This document shows positions 27,315 to 35,445 of a DNA stretch of 64,000 nucleotides, in pieces; position 1 is the first letter of the stretch, and the number at the start of each line of letters is the position of its first letter. Origin of the DNA: Falsirhodobacter sp051195255 (GTDB taxonomy: Bacteria; Pseudomonadota; Alphaproteobacteria; Rhodobacterales; Rhodobacteraceae); the NCBI RefSeq assembly GCF_051195255.1, contig NZ_JBNJLK010000001.1, positions 558,001 through 622,000 on the forward strand. The letters run 5' to 3'. A program made the translations under genes and the position numbers. Under the pieces are notes generated by a model, which was not told the origin of the DNA, searched no databases, and saw only the letters and a program-made list of their open reading frames with translations.

Positions 27315-28148
27315 ATGAAGATCCTGACCGCCCTTGCGCTGATCACCGCCACGGCCCTTCCCGCCGCCGCGCAGGAAAAGCGCCACATCACCATCGCCAC
27401 CGAAGGCGCCTTCGCGCCCTGGAACCTGACCAAGGCCGACGGCACGCTCGACGGGCTGGAGGTCGATCTTTACAAGGACCTTTGCGCGCGCGCGAACTTC
27501 GACTGCACGATGGTGTCGCAGTCCTTCGACGGCATCATCCCGGGCCTTCTGGCGGGCAAGTACGACATGATCATGGCCGGCATGTCGGCCACCCCCGCGC
27601 GGGAGGAGGTCGTGGCCTTCTCGCAGCCCTACGGTTCCACCGGCCAGACCTTCGCGGTGCTGAAGGACGGCCCGCTGGCCGACCTGCCCCGGACGGGAGA
27701 GCTGTTCTCGCTCGTCTCCAACCCCGACGGCGCGGCCGCCGCCGTGGAGGAGCTGCGCCCGCTGCTGGAGGGCAAGACCGTGGGCGTTCAGTCCGCCTCC
27801 ATCGCCGCGAAGTTCATCGAGGCCAATTTCGGCGACACGGTGACGATCCGCGAATACAAATCGACCGAGGAGCATGACCTCGACCTTCTTTCGGGTCGTA
27901 TCGACATGGTCATGGCCTCGCCGGCCTATCTGATGACGGCGATGAAGGACCCGGCCAATGCCGACATGGCGCTGGCGGGCCCCCGCTTCCAAGGCGGCAT
28001 TTTGGGCAAGGGCAGCTCGGCCGCGTTCCGCAAGGAAGACACCGAACTGCGCGCGGCCTTCGACAAGGCCATCACCGAAGCCAAGGCCGACGGCACGATG
28101 AAGCGCCTGTCGGAAAAATGGTTCGGCTTCGACGTCACCGTCTACTGA
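27315..28148 (+). CDS. Periplasmic amino-acid-type substrate-binding protein
   Basis: A 277-residue periplasmic binding protein with a Sec signal peptide (MKILTALALITATALPAAA, cleavage before QEKRH). The mature protein starts ITIATEGAFAPWNLTKADGT and continues with GLEVDLYKDLCARAN and DGIIPGLLAGKYDMIMAGMS, the classic family 3 (PAAT) amino-acid binding fold. It has a good ribosome site (CAGGGAG). The binding of an arginine/ornithine/opine-like ligand is typical for the family, but the ligand here is not determined. Last gene of the M20/ABC operon. Confidence 0.91.
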   Translation: MKILTALALITATALPAAAQEKRHITIATEGAFAPWNLTKADGTLDGLEVDLYKDLCARANFDCTMVSQSFDGIIPGLLAGKYDMIMAGMSATPAREEVVAFSQPYGSTGQTFAVLKDGPLADLPRTGELFSLVSNPDGAAAAVEELRPLLEGKTVGVQSASIAAKFIEANFGDTVTIREYKSTEEHDLDLLSGRIDMVMASPAYLMTAMKDPANADMALAGPRFQGGILGKGSSAAFRKEDTELRAAFDKAITEAKADGTMKRLSEKWFGFDVTVY

Positions 28149-28157
28149 CGCCGCACA

Positions 28158-28184
28158 CCCGGCAGGCGCTCAGCGCTTGCCGGG
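28158..28184. terminator. Convergent hairpin between the binding-protein gene and rsgA
   Basis: A 13-base-pair stem with one G-U pair and a single-base loop: arm one 28158-28170, arm two 28172-28184. It spans the 21-base gap between two convergent genes and enters the end of rsgA. It lacks a U-run on either side, so it may act as a weak terminator or need Rho. Confidence 0.4.
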
Positions 28185-29207
28185 CATCTTCTGGATCTTG
28201 TTTCCGCGCGGCCCCGTCTGGACGGGCGTGTTGCTGCGGTTTTCCTCGGTAAGCTTGCGCCAGCGGTCCAGACGCCCCTGATCCAGCGAGCCTTCGGCCA
28301 CGGCGGCGCGCACGGCGCATCCGGGTTCATGCGCATGGGTGCAGTCGCGGAAGCGGCACAAGGGCGCCAGCTCCGCAATCTCGGCGAACAGAACGTCCAG
28401 CCCGACCGAGATGTCGCTGATGTGCAGTGTGCGGATGCCGGGCGTGTCGATCACCCACCCGCCCCCCGCGATGGAGTGGAGCGAGCGGGACGTGGTCGTG
28501 TGCCGGCCCTTGGCGTCGGATTCGCGGATGCTGCCGGTCTTCTGCGCCTCTTCCGAGGCCTTGGCCGACAGGGTGTTCAGCAGCGACGATTTCCCCACGC
28601 CCGACGATCCCACAAGGGCCACGGTCTGGCCGGGCCCGCACCACGGCGCCAGCGCCAGCGCCGCCTCGGGCGTCTGCGCGTTCAGGGCGACCACCTCCAG
28701 CCCGCGTTGCAACCCGATCACCTGCTGGCGGTAGGGCTCGGGATCAGCCACCTGATCGGCCTTGGTCAGCACGATCACCGGCGTCGTTTCCGCTTCGTTC
28801 GCCAAGGCCAGATAGCGTTCCAGACGCGCCGGGTTGAGGTCCTCGTTGCACGAGGACACGATGAAGAGGGTGTCGACATTCGCCGCGATCAGCTGCGGCA
28901 CGCGCGCCCCTTCGGTGTGGCGTTGCAGCAGGGTCTTGCGGTCCAGCCGCCGGACAAGGGTCCGGGTTTCGGCCTCCACCAGCACCCAGTCGCCCACCGC
29001 GAAATCCGAGGTGTTGGCGTGGCCGGGCAGGTTCAGCTTGGTCGGGCCGGACACGGATTCGGCCGTCAGCCGGGCCCGGTGGACGGTGGCGATGCGCATC
29101 GGCGCCAGTTCCCCCTCCCCGGGTTGAAGCTGGTCGTCGTAGAAGGCCGACCAGCCAAGGGCGGCCAAGGTCAGCGGCGGAGGATCTGATGCATGTGTCA
29201 CCCACAA
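28170..29207 (-). CDS. rsgA: Small ribosomal subunit biogenesis GTPase RsgA
   Basis: A 345-residue circularly permuted GTPase that helps late maturation of the 30S subunit. An OB-fold region (~60-110) is followed by the G4 motif LTKADQ near 150, then G1 VGSSGVGKSSLLNTL near 200 and G3 DTPGIRTL near 250; the permuted order is diagnostic. The C-terminal zinc finger is CRFRDCTHAHEPGC. The first codon at 29207 is TTG; a GTG two codons later is equally possible. Confidence 0.93.
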   Translation of the reverse strand: MWVTHASDPPPLTLAALGWSAFYDDQLQPGEGELAPMRIATVHRARLTAESVSGPTKLNLPGHANTSDFAVGDWVLVEAETRTLVRRLDRKTLLQRHTEGARVPQLIAANVDTLFIVSSCNEDLNPARLERYLALANEAETTPVIVLTKADQVADPEPYRQQVIGLQRGLEVVALNAQTPEAALALAPWCGPGQTVALVGSSGVGKSSLLNTLSAKASEEAQKTGSIRESDAKGRHTTTSRSLHSIAGGGWVIDTPGIRTLHISDISVGLDVLFAEIAELAPLCRFRDCTHAHEPGCAVRAAVAEGSLDQGRLDRWRKLTEENRSNTPVQTGPRGNKIQKMPGKR

Positions 29208-29250
29208 TGCATGCGCGGGACGACGCGCCGATGCAAGCCTTACCCGGCCT

Positions 29251-30408
29251 TCACTGCCCCTTCGCGGCCAGCAAGTCCTTCATCAGGCGCAGCGTCGCCT
29301 CGGCCCGGACGGGGTTGGGATAGTTCCGGTTGGCCAGCACGACGACGCCGATCCGTTCGGACGGCACCATCGCGACATAGGCCCCGAACCCGTTGGTGGC
29401 CCCCGTCTTGTTGAGGAAGACGGCCCCCTCCAGCGCCCGGGGATCGTGACGGGTGACAGGTTGCGGCTTCATCACCATGTCGGGCGCGTTGCCGGCCGCC
29501 AGTTGGGCCGGGTCCACCGGCCAGGGATACCCTTCCCAGATCATGGCTTGGGCGAAGTGGGCGGTGTCGTATTCCGACAGGCGGGTGCGCGACAGGGCGG
29601 CCTCCATCTCCTCGGCCAGATCGAGGTTGCCCAGATGGGCGTCAAGAAAGCGCGTCATGTCCGTGACGCTTGATTTCAGGCCGTAGGCTTCCGTATCCAG
29701 CATCCCGGGGCTGACGCGGATCGGCGCGCCCGTCTTGGAATAACCGAAGGCGTAGCGGCCCATCGCATCGTCCGGCACTGTCACGAAGGTGCTGTCCAGA
29801 CCAAGGCCCGGCAGAAGGCGGTCCGTCACCGCCGTTTCATAGGACGTGCCGAACCGCTCCCCTACGATCAGGCCCAGAAGGCCGATGCTGACATTCGAAT
29901 AGGAGCGAAGGGAGCGGGGGTCCGCGTCTGGGTTCCAGTCGGCCAGATAGTCCATCAGTTCTGCTTGGTCGGTGATACTGTCGGGCACCTGAAGCGGAAG
30001 GCCCCCCGTCGCATGCGCCGCCAGATCGTAAGGGGTGATGCGGTCGAAGGCGCTCCCTTCCAAAGCCGGAAGATCTTTCGAAACAGGATCCTCCAGCGAC
30101 AGAAGTCCCTGTTCCTCGGCAAGACCGGCCAGCGCCATGTTGAACAGCTTGCTGATCGACCCCAGCTCGAACAGCGTGTCTTCGTCGACGGGGCGGGAGG
30201 TTTCGCGATCGGCGAAGCCTTCGGTGAACAGGTGGTGCCGGCCGTCCAGCGTCACCCCGATCGCCATGCCGGGAATGTCGAACTCCTTCATGACTGGCCG
30301 GAAGATGTTTTCGGCCATGTCGTGGAACTGGTCCTCCGTCAGCCCCTGCGCGTGGACGGGGGCGGCCAGAAGGGCCAGGGCGGCCCCAAGAATGCAAAAC
30401 GGGTTCAT
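29251..30408 (-). CDS. Class C (AmpC-like) beta-lactamase family protein
   Basis: A 385-residue periplasmic serine hydrolase with a signal peptide (MNPFCILGAALALLAAPVHA). The catalytic tetrad S84-I-S-K87, the Tyr motif Y170-S-N172 and K334-T-G336 are all present in the right order and spacing. The total length matches AmpC enzymes, which acylate on the serine and hydrolyse cephalosporins. Some members of the wider family are esterases or peptidases, so hydrolysis of beta-lactams is likely but not certain. No AmpR-type regulator is adjacent, so inducibility by the usual route is not indicated here. Divergent from the CDF transporter; the 192-base gap shows GC-rich sequence without a clear promoter. 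Confidence 0.87.
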   Translation of the reverse strand: MNPFCILGAALALLAAPVHAQGLTEDQFHDMAENIFRPVMKEFDIPGMAIGVTLDGRHHLFTEGFADRETSRPVDEDTLFELGSISKLFNMALAGLAEEQGLLSLEDPVSKDLPALEGSAFDRITPYDLAAHATGGLPLQVPDSITDQAELMDYLADWNPDADPRSLRSYSNVSIGLLGLIVGERFGTSYETAVTDRLLPGLGLDSTFVTVPDDAMGRYAFGYSKTGAPIRVSPGMLDTEAYGLKSSVTDMTRFLDAHLGNLDLAEEMEAALSRTRLSEYDTAHFAQAMIWEGYPWPVDPAQLAAGNAPDMVMKPQPVTRHDPRALEGAVFLNKTGATNGFGAYVAMVPSERIGVVVLANRNYPNPVRAEATLRLMKDLLAAKGQ

Positions 30409-30600
30409 CGTCTTCCTTGCCTGAATCGCATGGGGTTGTCGGGCCCCGGTTCACGGCCATCTAGGAGGGGCAGACCCCGGGCGGCAAACATAAAGACCGA
30501 CGCCCGGCCCCCACCGGCGGAGGATCGCGCGCCCCCGCAGGGGTGACTTTCGTCCGCGCGCAAGGCAGACACGCGCTTCCGGTTCAGAAAGCCTTTCCAG

Positions 30601-31551
30601 ATGACACTCCAGACCTTTTACGATCTGCATGACGAACGGGGGGTCTTCCGGCTGTCCATCACCATGACCATCCTCGTGGCAGGTCTGGGCGTCGCCATGG
30701 GCATCCTGTCCGGCTCCGCTTCCATCATGTTCGACGGGATCTATTCCCTTCTGGATTCCGTGATGAGCCTTCTGTCGTTGTTCGTTGCAAAGCTGATCCT
30801 GTCCGACACGCAGTCCGGCTATCTGTCCGACCGGATCCGGCGGCGCTTCTCCATGGGGTTCTGGCATCTGGAACCGATCGTGCTGGGCCTGAACGGAACG
30901 CTTCTGATCGCGGTCGCGGTCTATGCGCTGGTGACCGCCCTTGGCACGATCTTCGAAGGCGGAACCGAACTGCACATGGGGGCGGCCATCGCCTATGCCG
31001 CCGTGACGCTGGTCATCTGCGTGGCGATGGCGCGGGTCGCCACCATCGCGAACCGGCGGCTGGGATCGGCGCTGATCGCGCTGGACATCAAGGGCTGGAT
31101 CATCGCGGCCAGCATTTCGGGCGCGTTGCTGGTCGCCTTCGGGATCGCGCTGCTGCTGCCGGGCACGCCGCTGGGCTGGCTGGTTCCCTATGTCGATCCG
31201 GCCACGCTGGTGGTCGTCTGCCTTGTCATCATCCCCCTGCCGATCCAGACGGTGAAGGACGCGCTGGCGGATGTGCTGCTGGTCACGCCGACCGAACTGC
31301 ACCAGCATGTCCTGACCGAAACGGCCCGTTTTGTGGAACGGCACGGCTTTGAAGATTTCCGCGCCTATGTCGCCCGGATCGGCCGGTCGAGGGAGATCAG
31401 CATCTTCATCGTCGCGCCCGAGGACCGCGCCACCCGCCCGCTGCTGGAATGGGACCTGCTGCGGGACGAACTGGGGGACGCGATCGGCGGAAAAGGCCCC
31501 GACCGCTGGCTGACGATCACCTTCACCAGCGACCTGCGCTGGGCGGAATGA
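30601..31551 (+). CDS. Cation diffusion facilitator (CDF) metal transporter
   Basis: A 316-residue inner-membrane protein with about six hydrophobic segments followed by a soluble C-terminal domain. The segment SASIMFDGIYSLLDSVMSLL near residue 45 has the paired acidic residues (D-x(6)-D) of the CDF metal site. The family exports divalent metals such as Zn2+, Fe2+ or Co2+ in exchange for protons. Metal specificity cannot be assigned. It ends before a 9-bp hairpin shared with the convergent DUF4394 gene. Confidence 0.87.
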   Translation: MTLQTFYDLHDERGVFRLSITMTILVAGLGVAMGILSGSASIMFDGIYSLLDSVMSLLSLFVAKLILSDTQSGYLSDRIRRRFSMGFWHLEPIVLGLNGTLLIAVAVYALVTALGTIFEGGTELHMGAAIAYAAVTLVICVAMARVATIANRRLGSALIALDIKGWIIAASISGALLVAFGIALLLPGTPLGWLVPYVDPATLVVVCLVIIPLPIQTVKDALADVLLVTPTELHQHVLTETARFVERHGFEDFRAYVARIGRSREISIFIVAPEDRATRPLLEWDLLRDELGDAIGGKGPDRWLTITFTSDLRWAE

Positions 31552-31559
31552 CGGGGGGT

Positions 31560-31584
31560 CGGGCGGGCACGGCTGGCCCGCCCG
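31560..31584. terminator. GC-rich convergent hairpin
   Basis: A 9-base-pair perfect stem (31560-31568 with 31576-31584) and a 7-base loop lie between the convergent CDF and DUF4394 genes. There is no U-run, so termination strength is uncertain. Confidence 0.45.
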
Positions 31585-31591
31585 GGGCCGG

Positions 31592-32380
31592 TCACATGGC
31601 GGGCATCGCCGTGACGTCGGTCAGGTCGCCGTCCACGCCGTCCAGCGGGCCGACCACCGTCGCGGCGCCCGTGTCCAGATCCACGGTATGGATGATGCCA
31701 CCGGCCACAAGCCAGGCGGTGTTGGTGCCATCCTCGGTCGTCTGAATGTCGAAGGCGGGCGTGGTGTCGTCCAGTTCGACGCCCAGCTTGCCCACGGCCG
31801 CCAGCGTGCCGTCATTGGGCGACGTCTGGCGGATCAGCGCGCCGATCTTGGTGTCGATGTCGTACATCGCCGTGGCATCGGGCTTGCCCCAGGCGTTGGT
31901 GTAGGCGGCGGCGGCGATCATCGGCGCTTCGCCCGCATGCATGTCAGTGTCGGCATAGGCCAGCGATCCGTCCACCGTCACCTCGCCCGTCTCGACATTG
32001 ACGCGGTGGTTGGTGGTGCCGGTCATCAGGCGCAGGCGGTCGGCCATCGGGTTGAAGTCCACGATCACCGGCGTGTCGCCCATCGGCAGGGGCGTGTTCA
32101 TGGTGGAAAGCGCCGTCGCCGCGCCCGTCATCGGATCCAGCGTGACGATCTTGCTGTCCGAGGTGACGCCCACCAGCGTCCCGTTGCCCGGACGATAGTC
32201 GATGCCGACCAGCGTTCCCGCGCCCGTGACGTCCATCATGGCGACGTCCGACGGGGATTCGCTGTCGAAGCGGATCAGCTTGGTGCCGTCGACCAGCCCG
32301 ATCACGGGAAAGGCGGCAGCGATGCTGGCCGAGGTGGCCAGCGTCAGGGTTGCGAAAACGGCCGTGCGGAAAGCGGTCAT
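31592..32380 (-). CDS. DUF4394 domain secreted protein
   Basis: A 262-residue exported protein. The start at 32380 gives a signal peptide (MTAFRTAVFATLTLATSASI) and has an AAGGAA ribosome site; the frame stays open 34 codons upstream but without coding character. The mature protein begins FPVIGLVDGTKLIRFD and is built of repeated short strands with GT and DP turns, a beta-propeller appearance consistent with DUF4394. Function is unknown. It is divergent from an ECF sigma/anti-sigma pair, an arrangement that suggests it belongs to that regulon. Confidence 0.82.
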   Translation of the reverse strand: MTAFRTAVFATLTLATSASIAAAFPVIGLVDGTKLIRFDSESPSDVAMMDVTGAGTLVGIDYRPGNGTLVGVTSDSKIVTLDPMTGAATALSTMNTPLPMGDTPVIVDFNPMADRLRLMTGTTNHRVNVETGEVTVDGSLAYADTDMHAGEAPMIAAAAYTNAWGKPDATAMYDIDTKIGALIRQTSPNDGTLAAVGKLGVELDDTTPAFDIQTTEDGTNTAWLVAGGIIHTVDLDTGAATVVGPLDGVDGDLTDVTAMPAM

Positions 32381-32559
32381 GGATCGTTCCTTCAGGTTTT
32401 TGCGGGTGACGTCGTGCCGCCCATGCCCTTCAGGACACGCGGCCGCGGCGTCTGGATGCAGGCGGGTGAAAAAAAATCGCATTGCCTCTGAAAAGGCCCG
32501 ATCTGGACTTGGCCCCCCGCGCCATGCCAGTCTGCGGGTGAACCATGGGAGGGGTGCCG

Positions 32560-33102
32560 GTGACGTCCGCCGAACTGACGGATGCCTTGCGCGGTTGCGC
32601 CCAAGGGGACAAGCGCGCGCTGCGTCGGATCCTCGAGGTCGAGGGCGGCCGCATGCTGGGCGTGGCGCAGCGGATGCTGCACCGGCGCGATCTGGCCGAG
32701 GAGGCCGTTCAGGATGCCATGATCCGCATCTGGCAAAAGGCGCACCAGTTCCATGCCGGCGACGGGTCGCCGCGCGGCTGGATCTTCGCCATCCTGCGCA
32801 ATCGCTGCCTGAACATCCTGCGCGATGGCGCGCGCCTGTCGGCCTTTGCGCCCGAGGATCTGACGGCGATGCAGGATGCGCGGATGCAGGCCGCCAGCCA
32901 GGCCGCCGCGGGTCTGGAAGACGGGATGGCCCTGCAGGCCTGCCTGTCGCAGCTGGAACCGGCGGCCGCCCGCGCCATCGTTCTGGCCCATGTGGGCGGC
33001 TTCAACCATGACGAGATTTCGGTGGCTCTTTCGGTCCCGCTGGGCACCTGCAAAAGCTGGATACGCCGGGGTCTCGAATCGCTGAGGAGGTGCCTGTCAT
33101 GA
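32560..33102 (+). CDS. ECF RNA polymerase sigma factor
   Basis: A 180-residue sigma-70 family protein with region 2 (DLAEEAVQDAMIRIWQKAHQ), a short linker and region 4 (ISVALSVPLGTCKSWIRRGL), as in ECF factors. The GTG at 32560 is preferred because GGGAGGGG lies 5 bases upstream; the ATG at 32545 would add five residues and has no ribosome site. It is coupled to an RskA-type anti-sigma gene (ATGA overlap) and so resembles the SigK group. Autoregulation from the 179-base divergent gap is likely, but I do not see a definable ECF promoter. Confidence 0.88.
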   Translation: MTSAELTDALRGCAQGDKRALRRILEVEGGRMLGVAQRMLHRRDLAEEAVQDAMIRIWQKAHQFHAGDGSPRGWIFAILRNRCLNILRDGARLSAFAPEDLTAMQDARMQAASQAAAGLEDGMALQACLSQLEPAAARAIVLAHVGGFNHDEISVALSVPLGTCKSWIRRGLESLRRCLS

Positions 33103-33758
33103 GCGAGATCGACCTCCGCGCCGACGAATTCGTGCTGGGTCTTCTGGATCCGGCCACCGAGGACGAGTTGTCCGAGGCGCTGGCCCGGGACCGCGACTGG
33201 GCGGCAGCGGTCGGACGGGCACGCGACCGGCTGCTGCCTTTGGACGAGACGGCGCCCGACATGCCCGGCGCCAGCCGCCTGTGGAAGGGGATCGACGGAC
33301 GCATCGCCGCGCCCGGACATCGCGCACCGCCACGCCGTTGGCTGCCCTTGGGGGCGGCCACGGCGGCGGGCCTTCTGATCGGGCTGTTCATCGGCGGGAC
33401 ATGGTTCACCCCCGACCCGATCGTGCTGGCCGTTCTGGTCGATGACGCAGGCGCCCCCACGGCGGTGGTGGAGGATTTCGGCCATTCCGACGCCCGCATC
33501 CGCTTTGTCCGCGACGTCGAGGTGCCGCAGGGTCGGCAGATGCAGGTCTGGACGCTCCCCTCGGCCGAGATGGGGCCGGTGTCGCTGGGGATTCTGGGCG
33601 GCAAGGCGGGCGCCGATCTGGATGCCCCGCGCCTGCCCGATCCGGGCAACGGCCAGCTTTACGAGATCACGCTGGAACCTGCCGGCGGTTCCCCCACCGG
33701 CAGGCCGACGGGCACGATCCTGGCAAAGGGTCTGGCCGCGCGTCAGGATGGCATCTGA
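33099..33758 (+). CDS. Anti-sigma factor, RskA family
   Basis: A 219-residue single-pass membrane protein. The N-terminal ~75 residues (MSEIDLRADEFVLGLLDPAT) form the short sigma-binding domain typical of RskA/ChrR-like factors. One transmembrane helix follows (LPLGAATAAGLLIGLFIG), then a ~120-residue periplasmic beta-sandwich (VLVDDAGAPTAVVEDFGHSD, then WTLPSAEMGPVSLG). The start overlaps the sigma-factor stop and has a GAGGAGG ribosome site. It should hold the sigma factor inactive at the membrane until a signal triggers release. Confidence 0.88.
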   Translation: MSEIDLRADEFVLGLLDPATEDELSEALARDRDWAAAVGRARDRLLPLDETAPDMPGASRLWKGIDGRIAAPGHRAPPRRWLPLGAATAAGLLIGLFIGGTWFTPDPIVLAVLVDDAGAPTAVVEDFGHSDARIRFVRDVEVPQGRQMQVWTLPSAEMGPVSLGILGGKAGADLDAPRLPDPGNGQLYEITLEPAGGSPTGRPTGTILAKGLAARQDGI

Positions 33759-33820
33759 CAGGTCCGGTGCCGTTTCAGGCGGACCGCAAGCACCAAGCTT
33801 CGCGATCAGTGACCCTGAAA

Positions 33821-33851
33821 ACGTAGAAAGCCGCCCCGAGGGGCGGCTTCA
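33821..33851 (-). terminator. Rho-independent terminator of tRNA-Thr
   Basis: A 10-base-pair perfect stem (33828-33837 with 33840-33849) lies 25 bases past the tRNA 3' end. On the minus strand it is followed by a T-rich tail (TTTCTACGTTTT). It would end the hemD-mitofilin-hemY-tRNA direction of transcription and separate it from the anti-sigma gene. Confidence 0.72.
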
Positions 33852-33874
33852 CTATCGAACCATAAAGAGATCTA

Positions 33875-33950
33875 TGGTGCCGCTGAAGGGACTCGAACCC
33901 CCGACCCCATCATTACGAATGACGTGCTCTACCAGCTGAGCTACAGCGGC
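33875..33950 (-). tRNA. tRNA-Thr, anticodon CGU (reads ACG)
   Basis: A complete 76-base cloverleaf read on the minus strand. It has a 7-bp acceptor stem (GCCGCTG with CAGCGGC), a D arm with GGTA in the loop, anticodon loop TTCGTAA, a 5-base variable loop, a T arm with TTCGAGT, and an encoded 3' CCA. The anticodon CGT (CGU in RNA) specifies threonine. Confidence 0.96.
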
Positions 33951-33993
33951 GTGGTGGCGGGGACTTAGCATCCCAGCCGCGGGGCGTGAAGCC

Positions 33994-35445
33994 CTAATGT
34001 GAGGGTTTTTCCTCTTCGCTCGCACTTTCCTGCACCGGGTCGGGATTCACGACGCGCGGTGCGGGATCGGGCGTTCCCACGATCAGCGGCAGAAGTTCCG
34101 TTCCGGTGGAGGACGGACCGGCCGTGTCCGCCGGCTCGCGCCAGCTGAGCGTGTCGAAACCGCCGCACTGGTCGCAGACGGGCGTCCATTGCGCGTGGAC
34201 CGACTGGCACTTGTCGCAGCACCATTGCGGCCCGCGCGGGGCCGTCAGCGCCCGGGTCAGCCAGCCGCGCACCACCGCGTCTTCGGCCCCTTCGCCGCGT
34301 TCGATGGCGGCCATGATGGTCAGGGAACGGACGGTCGGATGTTCCACGGCCAGCTTGCCCAGCGCGCGGCGCGCTTCCGGGAACTCCTCGGCGGCGATGG
34401 CCAGTTCGGCCTTCAGCATCATCGCCTCGGGATCGTTCGCATGCACATCCGTCAGCGGCCCAAAGCGGGACAGGCGCTGTTGCGGCGTTTCGTCCGGCTC
34501 GATTTCGGCAAAGGCGCCGGCCAGATCCGGATGGGGCTGCACTTCCCACGCCTTGCGCAGGATGCGCGTGGCGTTGCGCTTGTTGCCATCGGCGATGTAG
34601 CTGCGCGCGGCCAGAACGGCCGCCGGAATGAGGTCCGGCGACAGCTTGTTGGCTTCGATCGCCGCCTCCCGCGCCTCGATCGCGGCGCCGTCCTGCAGGA
34701 CCGTGCGCGCCTGCTGCAGGGCCAGGACCGCGTCGCGGCGCTGATACACGGCTTTCGGCAGCGCGCCCATCTTGCGCTTGGCTTCCAGCGTCTGGCGGGC
34801 CCCCTGCCAGTCGGCATTCTCGGCCTGCAGCTTCAGAAGGACGTCCTGCGTTTCCGGATGCTTCGGCTTCAGGGCAAAAGCCCGTTCAGCCAGCTTCAGC
34901 GCGGTGGCGGTGTCGCCGGCGTCCAGCGTCTGGCGCAGCAGGCCACGGATGCCCACGAAGCGGGTGCGGTCATGGGCCAGAAGCGTCTTCCACGCATCCT
35001 CGGCCCGCTGGCGTTCGCCCGCCTGTTCGGCGGTCTGCGCGATCAGCAGCGTCGTCAGCACGGGGTCGTTCAGGAACTTGTGCGCGGCCTCGGCCCGGGT
35101 CAGCGCCTGCTTCGGCTCGCCGGAGGCGAGGGCCACGAGCGCGTCGGAGACCGCTTCGCGTCCCTTGCGTTCGCGGTTGCGCTGGAAGTGACGGCTCAGG
35201 GCCGTTTCATCCCCGTTCAGGAAGTGAAGGAAGGCCACCAGGAATCCGGCCAGCCGCATCAGCAGCCACAAGGCCACCATCAGCAGGATCGCCCCGATCA
35301 GAAGCTGCACCGGTCCCAGCGTGAATTCCCAGCCGGACACGGTCATCCGCACCCCGGTGCCGTTGTCCAGCATCCAGCCGGCCGACAGGCTCAGCCCCGC
35401 GACGATGCCGATGAACAGAAGGATCTTGATGAGAGACCAGAGCAT
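33994..35445 (-). CDS. hemY: HemY-type TPR membrane protein with C-terminal zinc ribbon
   Basis: A 483-residue inner-membrane protein of the HemY family, associated with late heme biosynthesis by gene context but of undefined biochemical role. Two N-terminal transmembrane helices (LIKILLFIGIVAGLSLSAGW and VQLLIGAILLMVALWLLM) are followed by TPR-like helical repeats. A CxxC...CxxC cluster near residues 408-427 (CDKCQ and CDQCGGFDTLSW) looks like a rubredoxin-type zinc ribbon. The ATG at 35445 overlaps the mitofilin stop by one base (TGATG); a TTG just upstream is unlikely to be used. Not the same as the unrelated protoporphyrinogen oxidase also called HemY. Confidence 0.88.
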   Translation of the reverse strand: MLWSLIKILLFIGIVAGLSLSAGWMLDNGTGVRMTVSGWEFTLGPVQLLIGAILLMVALWLLMRLAGFLVAFLHFLNGDETALSRHFQRNRERKGREAVSDALVALASGEPKQALTRAEAAHKFLNDPVLTTLLIAQTAEQAGERQRAEDAWKTLLAHDRTRFVGIRGLLRQTLDAGDTATALKLAERAFALKPKHPETQDVLLKLQAENADWQGARQTLEAKRKMGALPKAVYQRRDAVLALQQARTVLQDGAAIEAREAAIEANKLSPDLIPAAVLAARSYIADGNKRNATRILRKAWEVQPHPDLAGAFAEIEPDETPQQRLSRFGPLTDVHANDPEAMMLKAELAIAAEEFPEARRALGKLAVEHPTVRSLTIMAAIERGEGAEDAVVRGWLTRALTAPRGPQWCCDKCQSVHAQWTPVCDQCGGFDTLSWREPADTAGPSSTGTELLPLIVGTPDPAPRVVNPDPVQESASEEEKPSH

